Source of the DNA: Skeletonema tropicum
Taxonomy: Eukaryota; Bacillariophyta; Thalassiosirophyceae; Thalassiosirales; Thalassiosiraceae
DNA length: 44,642 nt
Assembly (NCBI GenBank): GCA_037178625.1
Contig: JAWZXG010000064.1
Coordinates: forward strand, 1 to 44,642
Reading direction: 5' to 3'
Shown here: piece by piece, positions 1 to 11,136 of the stretch
Position numbering within the stretch: the first letter of the stretch is position 1
Layout: every line of letters begins with the position of its first letter
Made by a program: the position numbers and the translations under genes
The notes under the pieces: model-generated
Told to the model about the DNA's origin: nothing
Seen by the model: only the letters and a program-made list of their open reading frames with translations
Databases searched by the model: none

Positions 1-24
1 GGTGGCACGTCGGCAGGGTGTGAC

Positions 25-1430
25 ATGCCGCCGAGACCTAGCGACAAAAGGAGCTTGTATGGCAGGATGGCAGGAGATAATATATCTACAATGGTTGATG
101 GACACTATATCTTTGATTTGCCTCTCTACAGTAATCTAGCATTCAGCTTAACGGTTGAAAGGGCGAAATATTTGGAGACGGAGCGTGTAGATGCTAATTC
201 GGTTGCACAGTCCATCGTCAAAAGTGTCGAAAACTACGACTCCGCCAATAGGTAGGCTTGCTGAATTCAAATTGAACCGAGTTGCTGTTGCAAGAGGTGG
301 GAGCACAATCAGGCCCGTTATGATGAGGGAACTTGGGATTCATACTTCCAAGCCCCCGATTTCGACTGGAATATCATCAAGCAGACTGAGCGTCAGTGTA
401 TGCTCGTGTTCTGTGACCTATTCTCTACCGGCTATGCCCATTCTGCTCACTTGCCGTCTTCTATCTATTTGGTGGTCTCCGCCGTGACAATGTTAGTGCT
501 CTCAAAGCGCCCTACATCTTCCCCCACTTGAGAAATATGAAAAATGAAAGTGTTGCAACTAGAATGACAAAAATTCTCCGCAATAATATTGAGCACGAGC
601 TCCGTCGGAAAACGTTGTTCACGTCACGATCGATTGAGAAAGGGCAGCATGACCGAGTTCCGGTTACACCGCCCGAGATCTATCTTACGAGGAGGAACTT
701 GCTCGCAGTGGGCATACAATTCTACCCGCCAACACCTTTGGAGAAGACAATGCTTCTATGGGCATCAGAAGAGCATCCACCAAGAAGCAGAAGGCCACGG
801 CAAGTACCCCTCCAGAATCAGAGACAGCCAATGCAGGTACCACCTAACAATCAGCCTACAATACCGTTGTGGCTAATGCCATCAAATCTACAGGGAACAA
901 TAAGACTGGTGGTGTTACTGTCCTGACTGAGTTGGAGAGGTTTGTGGAAGTTGGCACCATTAGTAAAAAACAAAAGGATTTTCTTAGTGCCGGCAGTGTG
1001 GGGCTTGTTTCAAAGTCCATCCTCAATGAGATATATGAAGAATGATTTGATTATTGGACTCCCTGATTATAATTCCCTGGGGTCTGAAGGGGCTAGGTAT
1101 TGCAGGGGAGTGACTGCTACTGCCATGGTCATCACTGCCGAGCAGTGGAAGGAGTTGTGCAATTTGGAGCCGACCGATCTCGATAATGATATCAATCGCA
1201 GGTTGTCGACCTTGAAGTGCAAGCACAGCTTCATCAAAGCGACAAAAGAAGCAAGGCAACATCAAGTATTCACAGTCTTGCCGAGAGAATTCAAAAGTTA
1301 TGAAGAAACGGAAAGACGATGGTATGAGTGATTTAGAGACTAAGAACAAAATTCTTCGTGAGATTTTGGAATTCAAAGTGGACAGCAATCACTCCGTGAT
1401 GTATTTTCTCGGAGAAGTTCTAGTACGTAG
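25..1430 (+). pseudogene. Decayed Crypton-like tyrosine recombinase gene, U1
   Basis: Same broken gene as described in full for U3 (13361-14768). U1 has private changes: one G fewer in the RGGE region near 298, an extra T before the box-II arginine near 635, and a GA insertion near 1030 that alters the junction with the C-terminal tail. Confidence 0.6.
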
Positions 1431-2626
1431 TTAATTGTTACTCCTATGTAATAGTTCAAAGTGGACAGCAATCACTCTGTGATATTGCTTGCTGGACCTG
1501 GCCTGTGGCACGTGTATTATTGCTCTAGTAATAATAGGATGGATATCTACGAGTACTTGAATTTACTTTACTTTGACTTCTAAGTACTCCCCCTCCATGC
1601 ATGCCATTCATTTCTATTCATTTCCCACTTGGGAAGTTTGGCAATCTCCGCTGCCGAGGGGCCAGTGGAACGGACAGCCTTGGCTTCAGTAACGGCATTC
1701 ATTGAAAGACTTTACACTTCTGAAAATGCAGCCAATGATGCATTGACGAGTGAATATACGAATCATGATTCAGTCATGACCATGGCGCATAAACTAACAA
1801 AGTCACACCAGAACTGCCAAGAGGAATTACTTGCAAACTCAACCAGGATGACCAATCACCTAGGCCTCTCCTTGATGCTGCTGCCCAATTTCGATAGCTA
1901 CATTTCCATCCTCTGCACCCACTACACCACTTCCAACGACACAAACTGAAAGTAACACTGGTTGATCGCATCCACGATAATCCAAGCGCTTGCAGTCGCC
2001 ACCTTCCACCTTCCGTATCGAGTCGGATTCTACTGGTAATCCTGCAGAACAACGGTATTGTCATGTCGAGAGAGTCCCAATGCAAGTTGACCAATTGTTA
2101 TTTTGGAAAATATGAATCCCAATTTGTTGCCCACTAGATAACTAGCCATAATGACTTGGCCACTTCCTTCTGCGGTAAGAAGATCAAAGATAAACTAGTC
2201 ACAGCATTTATTGAATGTCCCAAAACGCTTCCTTGAGTTCATTGGCGCTTCCACATAATGCAGATCTTTCCATCCTTACTATACAGCCCGTCACGTAAAT
2301 CGATGCTTGGGATGGCAGTTACGTTATGAGTTATGAGGCAAGACGGATGATAAAATTGCAGTGTTGATGAGGATGACGGATGTAATGTGTATTTGCCCCG
2401 CCCGCCTGGTTCTGGTTGAATCTCCAGCCCTCCTCCTCCATTGTTGAATTCATTCCATCAGCACTCTGTTTTTTGAGAGTCATTGCTATCAGCGGCAGAA
2501 TGAATGTCCACCGTCCACCCTCAGTTGCCTCTCTTATGAGACAATGATACAACGTTGTGTGATGCTACATCGCTCGGTGCTCGGTGCTCGGTGCCTATGG
2601 TACCTGTGCTGCTGTGTTTCCATATT

Positions 2627-2692
2627 CCCGTTTCTGCCCAAACTTGTCCCGTTTCTGCCCAAACTTGTCCCGTTTCTGCCCAAACTTGTCCC
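2627..2692 (+). repeat. 21-bp minisatellite, three copies
   Basis: Three perfect head-to-tail copies of a 21-mer of the form CCCGTTTCTG followed by CCCAAACTTGT, ending in an extra CCC before AGGTTGAT. The same block sits at the same place in every unit. Confidence 0.95.
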
Positions 2693-2868
2693 AGGTTGAT
2701 ATCTCATGCACGCTCATGATGATTTAATAGGTTGAAGATCCAAGCGACGCATTCTTTCGCAGTCCATGGCAGGTAGTCGCTCGATTTATTGGCCTGTAGA
2801 AGTAATTGGGCGTCATAATAGTACTGGAAATCACGTGTGGTGTGGGTGGCACGTCGGCAGGGTGTGAC

Positions 2869-4279
2869 ATGCCGCCGAGACCTAGCGACAAAAGGAGCTT
2901 GTATGGCAGGATGGCAGGAGATAATATATCTACAATGGTTGATGGACACTATATCTTTGATTTGCCTCTCTACAGTAATCTAGCATTCAGCTTAACGGTT
3001 GAAAGGGCGAAATATTTGGAGACGGAGCGTGTAGATGCTAATTCGGTTGCACAGTCCATCGTCAAAAGTGTCGAAAACTACGACTCCGCCAATAGGTAGG
3101 CTTGCTGAATTCAACTTGAACCGAGTTGCTGTTGCAAGAGGTGGGGAGCACAATCAGGCCCGTTATGATGAGGGAACTTGGGATTCATACTTCCAAGCCC
3201 CCGATTTCGACTGGAATATCATCAAGCAGACTGAGCGTCAGTGTATGCTCGTGTTCTGTGACCTATTCTCTACCGGCTATGCCCATTCTGCTCACTTGCC
3301 GTCTTCTATCTATTTGGTGGTCTCCGCCGTGACAATGTTAGTGCTCTCAAAGCGCCCTACATCTTCCCCCACTTGAGAAATATGAAAAATGAAAGTGTTA
3401 CAACTAGAATGACAAAAATTCTCCGCAATAATATTGAGCACGAGCTCCGTCGGAAAACGTTGTTCACGTCACATCGATGAGAAAGGGCAGCATGACCGAG
3501 TTCCGGTTACACCGCCCGAGATCTATCTTACGAGGAGGAACTTGCTCGCAGTGGGCATACAATTCTACCCGCCAACACCTTTGGAGAAGACAATGCTTCT
3601 ATGGGCATCAGAAGAGCATCATCCCACCAAGAAGCAGAAGGCCACGGCAAGTACCCCTCCAGAATCAGAGACAGCCAATGCAGGTACCACCTAACAATCA
3701 GCCTACAATACCGTTGTGGCTAATGCCATCAAATCTACAGGGAACAATAAGACTGGTGGTGTTACTGTCCTGACTGAGTTGGAGAGGTTTGTGGAAGTTG
3801 GCACCATTAGTAAAAAAACAAAAGGATTTTCTTAGTGCCGGCAGTGTGGGGCTTGTTTCAAAGTCCATCCTCAATGATATATGAAGAATGATTTGATTAT
3901 TGGACTCCCTGATTATAATTCCCTGGGGTCTGAAGGGGCTAGGTATTGCAGGGGAGTGACTGCTACTGCCATGGTCATCACTGCCGAGCAGTGGAAGGAG
4001 TTGTGCAATTTGGAGCCGACCGATCTCGATAATGATATCAATCGCAGGTTGTCGACCTTGAAGTGCAAGCACAGCTTCATCAAAGCGACAAAAGAAAAGA
4101 AGCAAGGCAACATCAAGTATTCACAGTCTTGCCGAGAGAATTCAAAAGTTATGAAGAAACGGAAAGACGATGGTATGAGTGATTTAGAGACTAAGAACAA
4201 AATTCTTCGTGAGATTGGAATTCAAAGTGGACAGCAATCACTCCGTGATGTATTTTCTCGGAGAAGTTCTAGTACGTAG
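2869..4279 (+). pseudogene. Decayed Crypton-like tyrosine recombinase gene, U2
   Basis: Copy of the gene described for U3. Private changes are a missing G near 3473, which shifts the frame across the box-II arginine, an extra triplet in the ATC run near 3620, and one extra A in the run near 3815. Confidence 0.6.
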
Positions 4280-5460
4280 TTAATTGTTACTCCTATGTAA
4301 TAGTTCAAAGTGGACAGCAATCACTCTGTGATATTGCTTGCTGGACCTGGCTGTGGCACGTGTATTATTGCTCTAGTAATAGGATGGATATCTACGAGTA
4401 CTTGAATTTACTTTACTTTGACTTCTAAGTACTCCCCCTCCATGCATGCATTCATTTCTATTCATTTCCCACTTGGGAAGTTTGGCAATCTCCGCTGCCG
4501 AGGGGCCAGTGGAACGGACAGCCTTGGCTTCAGTAACGGCATCATTGAAAGACTTTACACTTCTGAAAATGCAGCCAATGATGCATGACGAGTGAATATA
4601 CGAATCATGATTCAGTCATGACCATGGCGCATAAACTAACAAAGTCACCAGAACTGCCAAGAGGAATTACTTGCAAACTCAACCAGGATGACCAATCACC
4701 TAGGCCTCTCCTTGATGCTGCTGCCCAATTTCGATAACTACATTTCCATCCTCTGCACCCAGCCCACTACACCACTTCCAACGACACAAACTGAAAGTAA
4801 CACTGGTTGATCGCATCCACGATAATCCAAGCGCTTGCAGTCGCCACCTTCCACCTTCCGTATCGAGTCGGATTCTACTGGTAATCCTGCAGAACAACGG
4901 TATTGTCATGTCGAGAGAGTCCCAATGCAAGTTGACCAATTGTTATTTTGGAAAATATGAATCCCAATTTGTTGCCCACTAGATAACTAGCCATAATGAC
5001 TTGGCACTTCCTTCTGCGGTAAGAAGATCAAAGATAAACTAGTCACAGCATTTATTGAATGTCCCAAAACGCTTCCTTGAGTTCATTGGCGCTTCCACAT
5101 AATGCAGATCTTTCCATCCTTACTATACAGCCCGTCACGTAAATCGATGCTTGGGATGGCAGTTACGTTATGAGTTATGAGGCAAGACGATGATAAAATT
5201 GCAGTGTTGATGAGGATGACGGATGTAATGTGTATTTGCCCCGCCCGCCTGGTTCTGGTTGAATCTCCAGCCCTCCTCCTCCATTGTTGATTCATTCCAT
5301 CAGCACTCTGTTTTTGAGAGTCATTGCTATCAGCGGCAGAATGAATGTCCACCGTCCACCCTCAGTTGCCTCTCTTATGAGACAATGATACAACGTTGTG
5401 TGATGCTACATCGCTCGGTGCTCGGTGCCTATGGTACCTGTGCTGCTGTGTTTCCATATT

Positions 5461-5525
5461 CCGTTTCTGCCCAAACTTGTCCCATTTCTGCCCAAACTTG
5501 TCCCGTTTCTGCCCAAACTTGTCCC
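5461..5525 (+). repeat. 21-bp minisatellite, three copies
   Basis: Same 21-bp block as in U1 with one C lost at the left end and one G-to-A change in the second copy. Confidence 0.9.
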
Positions 5526-5535
5526 AGGTTGATCT

Positions 5536-5548
5536 GGCCCTCGGGGCC
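5536..5548. repeat. Terminal hairpin of insertion 1
   Basis: GGCCC-TCG-GGGCC, a 5-bp GC stem two bases inside the insertion boundary. If the element is read in the direction of its helicase this would be the 3' end, where Helitrons carry a hairpin. Confidence 0.45.
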
Positions 5549-5826
5549 CCAGGTCGGTGTAGCGTAGCAAATCTGGCCGGGCCACGGAGGTGCCCTCCTT
5601 ACCCTGTCAGTCAAATTACCCAAAATTACCCAAGCCATTTCTACAGGGAAACACGTAGGAATTAGTATCTAAGGATTTAGGAGATTTAAATCTGGTCCGG
5701 GACGTAGGGCTTTTAATTCCCACAGTAGAGCATACTGGCGGCTACAGGATACCGCTGCGCAGGAACTCAGTACCACCCTAATCTTGTGTACACGAGTTTT
5801 ATTACGCACACCGTTCTAGCCAATTG

Positions 5827-5846
5827 GTTTCTTGTTTACAAGAAAC
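5827..5846. repeat. Perfect 9-bp inverted repeat
   Basis: GTTTCTTGT-TT-ACAAGAAAC, with nothing recognisable next to it. The stretch 5549-6026 otherwise shows no gene; it holds an inverted-repeat relative (TTTTTCCCCGGTCAAA near 5875) of a segment near 7065. Confidence 0.5.
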
Positions 5847-6026
5847 GAGTGTCATTTACAAGAAAGAATAAAATTTTTCCCCGGTCAAAATTTTCTCAAC
5901 CAACATTGCATACCGGTACAGCCCAATAGCCTTACCCATCGAAGTAATTTTTGGGTAGTAGTACCCATCCTGACTTCTTCTCCGACCACGTGCTGTTAGG
6001 GAATTTGATCATGGTGCCAATTCTTT

Positions 6027-6530
6027 TCATGAGTTCCTCCCTATCTGGAATGAGATTTTCTTCCATGGCAGTCTTGTATGTTGTGTTGAAGGATTTTGTC
6101 CACCATTTCTTCGTTGAATGTTTGGTGCTGTATGCTCAGCTCTCTTGTGAAGGTGTTCTACCCACCTCTGCCGTTTGATCACTGCTTCACATAAATCGCC
6201 GCTCTTCTTCCTGGCGCAGTACTTTATCCTATCTTCTGAAATGCCTGTTCCGGTCCAGTGTATTGCGCTGTCCTGTGGGTGATTGCCGCACTCACCACCC
6301 CTGCCTTCCAAGAGTCTTCCCCCTGCTAGTCGCAACATAAAGCGTTCCGCAGCAGTTCTTGATCTCCCACATGATGTCGGATGGGTCCATGACCATTCGT
6401 TGTCCATCGATCGCCTTTCTTGAAACCAGCTTCTAACCCCTGGCAGCGATGGATTGTGATCGCAAAAGCCAGTTTCATTGGCATGAAAGTGGCAGTGCAA
6501 CAGCCCCTATCGCATCTCATTGCAAATGGG
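6027..6530 (-). pseudogene. PIF1-like helicase C-terminal remnant
   Basis: Two overlapping minus-strand frames together give the end of a PIF1/RRM3-type DNA helicase. The first frame (6326-6520) has LAFAITIHRCQGLEAGF, which is superfamily 1 motif VI-like (the T-I-H-x-x-Q-G signature). The sequence then continues in another frame (6027-6500), with a segment containing DSAIHWTGTGISEDRIKY and CEAVIKRQRWVEHL that I associate with diatom PIF1-like proteins. The switch between frames implies at least one indel, and motifs I to V are absent, so this is a dead fragment. Helicases of this kind are carried by Helitrons but also occur as host genes. Confidence 0.55.
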
Positions 6531-8434
6531 GTTCTTATAAATCGCCACTCTTCTATTCGATGACATCACCCTGCTGAAGGAAGGTGTTAAGTGTGTTGTT
6601 GTTGTTGCTGTCATAGTTGCGCCGGATGGCTTCGTGTCTGATACCATTGGTGTCACCTATGTATGTGAATGTGAGAAGGAGAGAGTGAGAGTGGGAGTGT
6701 GAGAATGAGAGATTGAACACAAGTAATGACATTCAGTTTAAAGAGTAAGGGTGGCGGGATCTTCCCGCTCAGTTGCTGCTGGCTTTGAATAAAATCAGTT
6801 GTTGATTGGCTTGGTTGAATGAATCTGCACTTACCTTTCTGAACCTGCTTGTGTTTTTTGTCTCCATCAGACATCTGATTCCTTTATTACCCTGGACCTT
6901 AGTTGATTGTTAGTTCCCATGATTGTAGAGCACTCATCTCTTCGGGAATGAGAACGTGTCCACAGCGGTCTGGTTGCTGTGACTTGTGGATCATCTCAGT
7001 TCAGTGACATCTTTACCAGTGTGTCCACAAAACTGATACCATCGAAGCAGGAGAGCTTCACTGAAAAAAATTTGACCAGGGGAAAAAAATTAACAGTGGG
7101 CATGCCCGCTTACCCCCAAAATAATTTTCTCACCCTGGAAACCACGTGTGTAGCAAATAAACATAAGACCCCATCGCTTGCCTTGAGAGGCCGGCCAGAA
7201 AAATCAAATAGCCTCCTCCAAACACATCTATTTACCACTATGAGAACAAGATCTTACACTAATGGTATTCATATCTCTGCGACGACATAGGCACTGCAGA
7301 ATAAAAGAATGAACTCACCAGTGCTATCATATGCCAAAGGTTTGTTGCGGACATTCATCAATTCATCACGCAACAAGACCAGACCGATCCGCTTCTGTCA
7401 GAGGAGTGATCGAAGCAAGCTAAGTTTTGACTCACGTTCTATTTCAGACGTGTTTCGCTGATATGTATCCGTTGGTTGTTGCATGCCATTCAAGTTGTCT
7501 GCATTTGTTGCTGCTTGTTTTTATTTCGTGTACGGAAGTGCATAGATATCATGATGTTGTTTTGTGCACCACATCTGTGAAGTTTGTTTGCCTCTATCCC
7601 ACTGCTGAGCTTCCCGTTCCAGTTCCATCCTCTTGGCCGGCACTAGCATCGGCATCTGTAGCATTCAAAGGAGGACTTTGATTCGGCGTGGTAACGTAAT
7701 GTGGATGCGGATACCACCGTCTCATTTGATTGTTTGCGCCATCAGTACGACACAAAAAGTGACAAGATTATTGATGAATTGCTGAATACGGTTGGAAGTG
7801 CCAATTATTATGAAGATTTATTTGTTGTGGTGTTGTCGCATATCGTTGTCCCAGCTGCTGCGTCCTATATTGTCACAATGATTATGTTGTCTGACTCTCG
7901 ACCCGGCTGAAATGTCGATGTTGTGCGATGTGCCGAGACGGTAAAAAGATCTTTTTATGCGCTGATCGAGTAGATTGCCGCAGCAGATGGCAAGTTTTGT
8001 GCGGCCGTGTGCATATCACTGGCGAGGCTAATACATGGCGTTCAAGGTGGGCATGCTGCTTGTTGTTCGTTTATGTCAGCAGCAAGATATGGCCAGCCGA
8101 AGAACACCTTGATTTGAGTGCAACACCTACCACGCATCTTGAGGCGGTGGCCGCCCGGAGGCCGGACAAGAAAAGTTGTGCAATTTCCCGTCTTTTGCGC
8201 GCCCTCGCTCCTTCGCATTTGTGTTTTGTGGTAGATGGTAATGGAACAGTTCGAACTTCAACCTTTTAACAAAAGAGCAGTCCCACTACCTGGTAGAGAC
8301 AAGTAATTGTAAAAATAGGACTTTTTTAGTGTTGCATTGAAGTTGGAAAACTGCACAGAGCGTCGGCTGTTAGGTACTTTTTGCATAACATCACTTTAAA
8401 AAAAATGTGGTGAGAACCCCTGGTATATTGATAC
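6531..8434. other. Remainder of insertion 1, no gene recognised
   Basis: Three plus-strand ORFs of 69 to 113 codons lie at 7427-7681, 7701-7910 and 7928-8269. None has a motif I can name, and the first and last share a frame. They may be relics of a passenger gene or chance ORFs. A short stretch near 7062-7087 is roughly the reverse complement of one near 5872-5897. Confidence 0.4.
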
Positions 8435-8463
8435 ATATCTCATGCACGCTCATGATGATTTAA
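8435..8463 (+). repeat. 29-bp remnant of unit U2 between two insertions
   Basis: ATATCTCATGCACGCTCATG and the following GATGATTTAA exactly continue the unit where it broke at 5533. This proves that insertions 1 and 2 are separate events only 29 bp apart. Confidence 0.95.
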
Positions 8464-8485
8464 AGGTTACGGGGTCGCTTGTTTT

Positions 8486-8526
8486 TAAGGGCTAGTACGC
8501 TCTAAAATAATGTGAGGGAGCCCTTA
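8486..8526. repeat. Inverted repeat near transposon left end
   Basis: TAAGGGCT at 8486-8493 and AGCCCTTA at 8519-8526 form an 8-bp perfect inverted repeat inside the first 65 bases of the element. The rest of 8527-8957 shows no gene and is probably the subterminal and promoter region of the downstream ORF. Confidence 0.5.
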
Positions 8527-8984
8527 CAGGTACTTAGTCTTTTTTGTAGTGGTACAGTATGAGGCGTTTCACATCACCACCGATCAACCATCAAACCATG
8601 GCACAAAGTTAGCGCTCTCCACCCCATACGGCACGTGTGTACTACGCCAAAATCACTGGGGTCGGTGAAATAACTACGACGGTAAATCATTACTAATACC
8701 ATTAGCCGCCATTATTCGCTGGAATTCTATCACTGGAACCTTTCGAATTTTTTAATTAATACACCCACCGTCGTCATTGCATCCGACGGTACATGCACCA
8801 CTCGACACAACAGCATCCTCCCCTACACATCGTTGCGGCGCTCTTACTACACAAAAATTGTCACGGGCGCTTCACCTATCAATATACCATCGACCGCCGT
8901 CGGAATTGTCTCACTGGCCACCGCATAATTTGAAAACAACAGCGCTCCTATTGTAATTTGAAAATAATAATATTTATTCACAGC

Positions 8985-10055
8985 ATGAGTGAGGAGGGCG
9001 AGGAAAGACAACCAAAGAGGAGTAAGGGGGATTCAATTCAAGAGAAGAAAGAGGATAAAATGAAGGCCGAGGATATGTGGACACACATTGAGAACAATAA
9101 AAACTTGCTCAATCATATCAAGGCCAACAAAGATGAATGGAAACAGGAACACTTCGCATATATTCGTGAATTTTGTTCCCATGTGCAGATGCACAAGAAA
9201 GACTTCCCCCTTGTTATGGGAGATAAATACCCTGATTATGAGAGCCCCCCGGCAACTGAGGGGAGTGGAATTGAGCTTACAATGGGATACATCACAAAGG
9301 TTGCGCGGAGGGAGGATACATCTTCCATCACCGATGAACCGATCTTACAGGTTGTGGAACGAGAGACCAAGTATCGAGGATCTTCTACTGTCACTCAAGT
9401 ACAATTTACTCATCTCACGTTGTGCGACGGTGACGGCAACATTATTGTCGGACGTGTTGTTACTCACCTCACACACGAAGCAAGGAAGCTGGAAAGGGGG
9501 GACATAATCAAGTTACCAGTGTTCACAGAGCTGACACACAGAATTGGCAACAGCAACCCAATGCCAGCTTTATTCATTGTCGAGTTTCGAAAGATTGGCT
9601 ATGCTATAATCCCAGAGAATGTGAAGCAACAGCAACTATCGTGCGACCTGTCGAACTCATCCGACAAGTCTAATGATACTCCATCTGCGAATGATAATGA
9701 TACTGCGGGCGGCAACCTGCAGAAAGATGTCTCCAATGCAAAGTGTGAATTTCCAAACCGTCTATGTTCCATCAACGGCATTCAAATGATTGTCTGCATC
9801 TGTAAATCACAGCCAGTTCATAGGTTGAACTTGAATACAATCCGAGAGGATTGTTACTTTGCAACAGAAGAAGTGGATAAAATGACAAACAGCCAGAAGA
9901 GATGCATGGTATATTGGTGGTATGCAACAAACGTCTATTCAATTTGTGGGAAGGGCAAGAGAATGATGCTTCCGGATTGCCTTGTGAATGCTGTACGAAA
10001 CACATTCCCAGAAGAAGATGGGAAGTACACGGGATACTGCTATGTATGTTCTTAA
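8985..10055 (+). CDS. Transposon accessory protein with P2X7-ballast-like C-terminus
   Basis: A 356-residue ORF from the first ATG; the frame is open a little further upstream, without an ATG. The N-terminus (1-30) is highly charged. Residues about 90-200 look like a beta-rich, OB-fold-like region, which is only a guess. The C-terminal 50 residues contain MVYWWYATNVYSICGKGKR and then LPDC, IR-like and FPEEDGKYTGY blocks. This matches in order the ballast domain of the P2X7 receptor (an aromatic YxxYAT segment, an LPSC block, then a FP..xGxYxGF motif), a domain also found in transposon-encoded proteins. Several cysteines precede it, as in that family. The gene is convergent with a transposase fragment, so it is most likely an accessory protein of the same transposon. 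The OB-fold idea is weak; the P2X7-like call is moderate. Confidence 0.6.
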   Translation: MSEEGEERQPKRSKGDSIQEKKEDKMKAEDMWTHIENNKNLLNHIKANKDEWKQEHFAYIREFCSHVQMHKKDFPLVMGDKYPDYESPPATEGSGIELTMGYITKVARREDTSSITDEPILQVVERETKYRGSSTVTQVQFTHLTLCDGDGNIIVGRVVTHLTHEARKLERGDIIKLPVFTELTHRIGNSNPMPALFIVEFRKIGYAIIPENVKQQQLSCDLSNSSDKSNDTPSANDNDTAGGNLQKDVSNAKCEFPNRLCSINGIQMIVCICKSQPVHRLNLNTIREDCYFATEEVDKMTNSQKRCMVYWWYATNVYSICGKGKRMMLPDCLVNAVRNTFPEEDGKYTGYCYVCS

Positions 10056-10064
10056 ATACTTAGT

Positions 10065-10885
10065 TTACCATTCAATCAGTTTTATTGCTTTTCGGGGTTT
10101 CTTTGGTGTGGGGGCATTCACATTCCACTCGATCGGATTCTTTAACCTCTTCGTACTTCTGGGCAAGGTACATTGCGGAGCTGTATGACCAGGTTGTCGA
10201 CAAATGCCACACTTCCTGACTGTAGTTGACTTCTTCTTCTTTACTGAACTCTTCGCTGACTCACCCAATGGCACTTGGGCTCTGCGATAGCTCGTCTTCT
10301 TTGCAGCTTCCTTGCCCATTACTGACGCTCTCATCAAAGATGTTCTCATGCGTTGTTTCTTTGCATCTTCACCATTCAGTCTCTTGCGATCTTCTTCACA
10401 CCTCTTCGCCTGCTTCAGCATGCTTTCAATCTCAGCCGAAGTCAATTCTATACCAAGAAGTTCCGACAATTGCCGATGTGTCTTCTCCTTATTGCCCTTG
10501 CCAGTGACACAGACTGCCAACTCAGCCATTGCCTTCCATGCATCAGTCTGGTCCAAATTAAGTCGCTTTCCTTCAGAGTACATTGCTATTGTCCCGAACA
10601 TTGCTTCGGACGCGTTGCTGCATCCATTGGATGCAATGCGTTCAATACTTTTCTCATTGAACATCGCCTTCACCACATCTTCAAGAATCGTCCGTGCCTT
10701 CAAACCAATGGACATATAGTGCCCATGGCGCTTGGTCCGATTGAGCGCCTCTGTCTCCAGTTGCTCTTCTGTCCAAGACGGATTCTCATTCTTCACTTGT
10801 AGATAACTGCAATACTTTGGCTGGAAACATTGCGAATGATCTCCGGAGTGATGTGGAACGGTAGCATACATCTGCTTTAAGCATT
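10065..10885 (-). pseudogene. C-terminal fragment of a Mutator/Kolobok-like transposase
   Basis: About 270 residues, cut off at the N-terminus by the Penelope-like element at 10886; the reading frame runs on only by chance into that element. It starts with an HHSGDHSQC segment, like the H..C...C element seen before the last acidic residue in these transposases. It then has SNASEAMFGTIAMYSEGKRL, which resembles the conserved N-x-x-E...GGKR region holding the last catalytic acid of the DDE/DDD triad. After a basic stretch comes a CCHC zinc knuckle, CGICRQPGHTAPQC (C-x2-C-x4-H-x4-C). The other catalytic residues are missing, so it cannot be active. The exact superfamily is uncertain. Confidence 0.6.
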
Positions 10886-10933
10886 CTGTATGATTTGAAA
10901 GTGATGATACAATATTTTTCAACTTAGATTAGG

Positions 10934-11003
10934 ACGTTAATTACTTGAACGAGTAGAGTAATGAACTCGTTTCGGTTAGACCTTCATCGGCAAGTGTCAA
11001 CGT
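10934..11003 (-). ncRNA. Hammerhead-ribozyme-like fold, downstream pLTR
   Basis: Read on the minus strand, the segment can form a type I hammerhead. Stem I pairs ACTTG with CAAGT and continues outward, beyond a small internal loop, as CGTTGA with TTAACG. The first core strand is CCGATGA, one base off the consensus CUGANGA. Stem II is GGT-CTA-ACC preceded by one extra A. The second core strand is GAAA, and stem III pairs ACGAGT with ACTCGT around a 10-nt loop. The predicted cleavage is after GTT. Penelope-like elements are known to carry minimal type I hammerheads in their pLTRs, which supports the call; the U-to-C change at core position 4 and the extra A may weaken or abolish activity. Confidence 0.55.
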
Positions 11004-11136
11004 GAGACAGCCCCAGGAGCGGGCTGTTCTAATGAATCTTTTGTATAGTGGTGAACGGAGAAAAATGAAATGAACGGAGAAGTGAACGTCTTTTTCAGAC
11101 GCGGTTCAATGTCTTTTCAGACAGGAGAAGCTTTTG

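Larger units (their letters stand above)
1..2844 (+). repeat. Tandem array unit U1
   Basis: First visible unit of the head-to-tail array; the landmark GGTGGCACGTCGG is at its first base and recurs at 2845, 13337, 16163, 26800, 36789, 39615 and 44268. Undisturbed units U3 and U6 are each 2,826 bp. U1 is 2,844 bp and is the most diverged by small indels (for example an extra AT-rich triplet near 1530 and an extra GA near 1030). Positions 25-1430 hold the recombinase pseudogene. Positions 1431-2844 hold only short unrecognised ORFs and a 21-bp minisatellite at 2627-2692. The landmark is an arbitrary phase, not a biological end. Confidence 0.95.
2845..5533 (+). repeat. Tandem array unit U2, interrupted
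   Basis: Second unit, nearly identical to the others up to GGTTGAT at 5531-5533, where insertion 1 begins. The next 29 bp of the unit reappear at 8435-8463. It shares with U3 an extra AAAAG in the tail of the pseudogene and an A in GTTACAAC, and shares an AGCC insertion near 4760 with U4 and U6. Positions 4280-5460 contain no gene that I recognise, only a short minus-strand ORF at 5083-5352 that is conserved simply because the units are identical. Confidence 0.95.
5534..8434 (-). mobile_element. Degenerate insertion 1 with a PIF1-like helicase remnant (Helitron-like?)
   Basis: About 2.9 kb of non-array DNA splits U2: the unit reads GGTTGAT, then this segment, then resumes with ATATCTCATG. 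Host bases are almost exactly retained, with at most a 2-bp AT shared by both sides, which fits insertion at an AT dinucleotide without a real target duplication. The left end has a GC-rich hairpin (5536-5548). The only recognisable gene is a broken helicase C-terminus on the minus strand. Helitrons carry such helicases and insert at AT, but I find neither a Rep/HUH domain nor a convincing CTRR end, so the class is uncertain. Confidence 0.4.
8464..10885. mobile_element. Truncated DNA transposon with convergent genes
   Basis: This segment holds two convergent genes with only 9 bp between their stop codons: a plus-strand P2X7-ballast-like protein and the C-terminal part of a minus-strand transposase. 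The transposase loses its N-terminus where the Penelope-like element begins at 10886, so the right end of this transposon is missing. The left end after GATGATTTAA carries a TAAGGGCT/AGCCCTTA inverted repeat. Convergent accessory and transposase genes resemble the MuDR layout, and the transposase looks Mutator- or Kolobok-like, but no complete terminal inverted repeat can be shown. Confidence 0.5.

Noticed and set aside
2627..2692. Possible CRISPR-like repeat array
   Set aside because: The 21-mers are directly adjacent without spacers, and the setting is a eukaryotic satellite; this is a minisatellite.
5653..5667. ACGTAGGAATTAGTA near the left part of insertion 1, matching the leader 19-mer of copies A to C
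   Set aside because: Only 15 bases match, with no other similarity around them; it may be chance or a tiny relic and cannot support another element copy.
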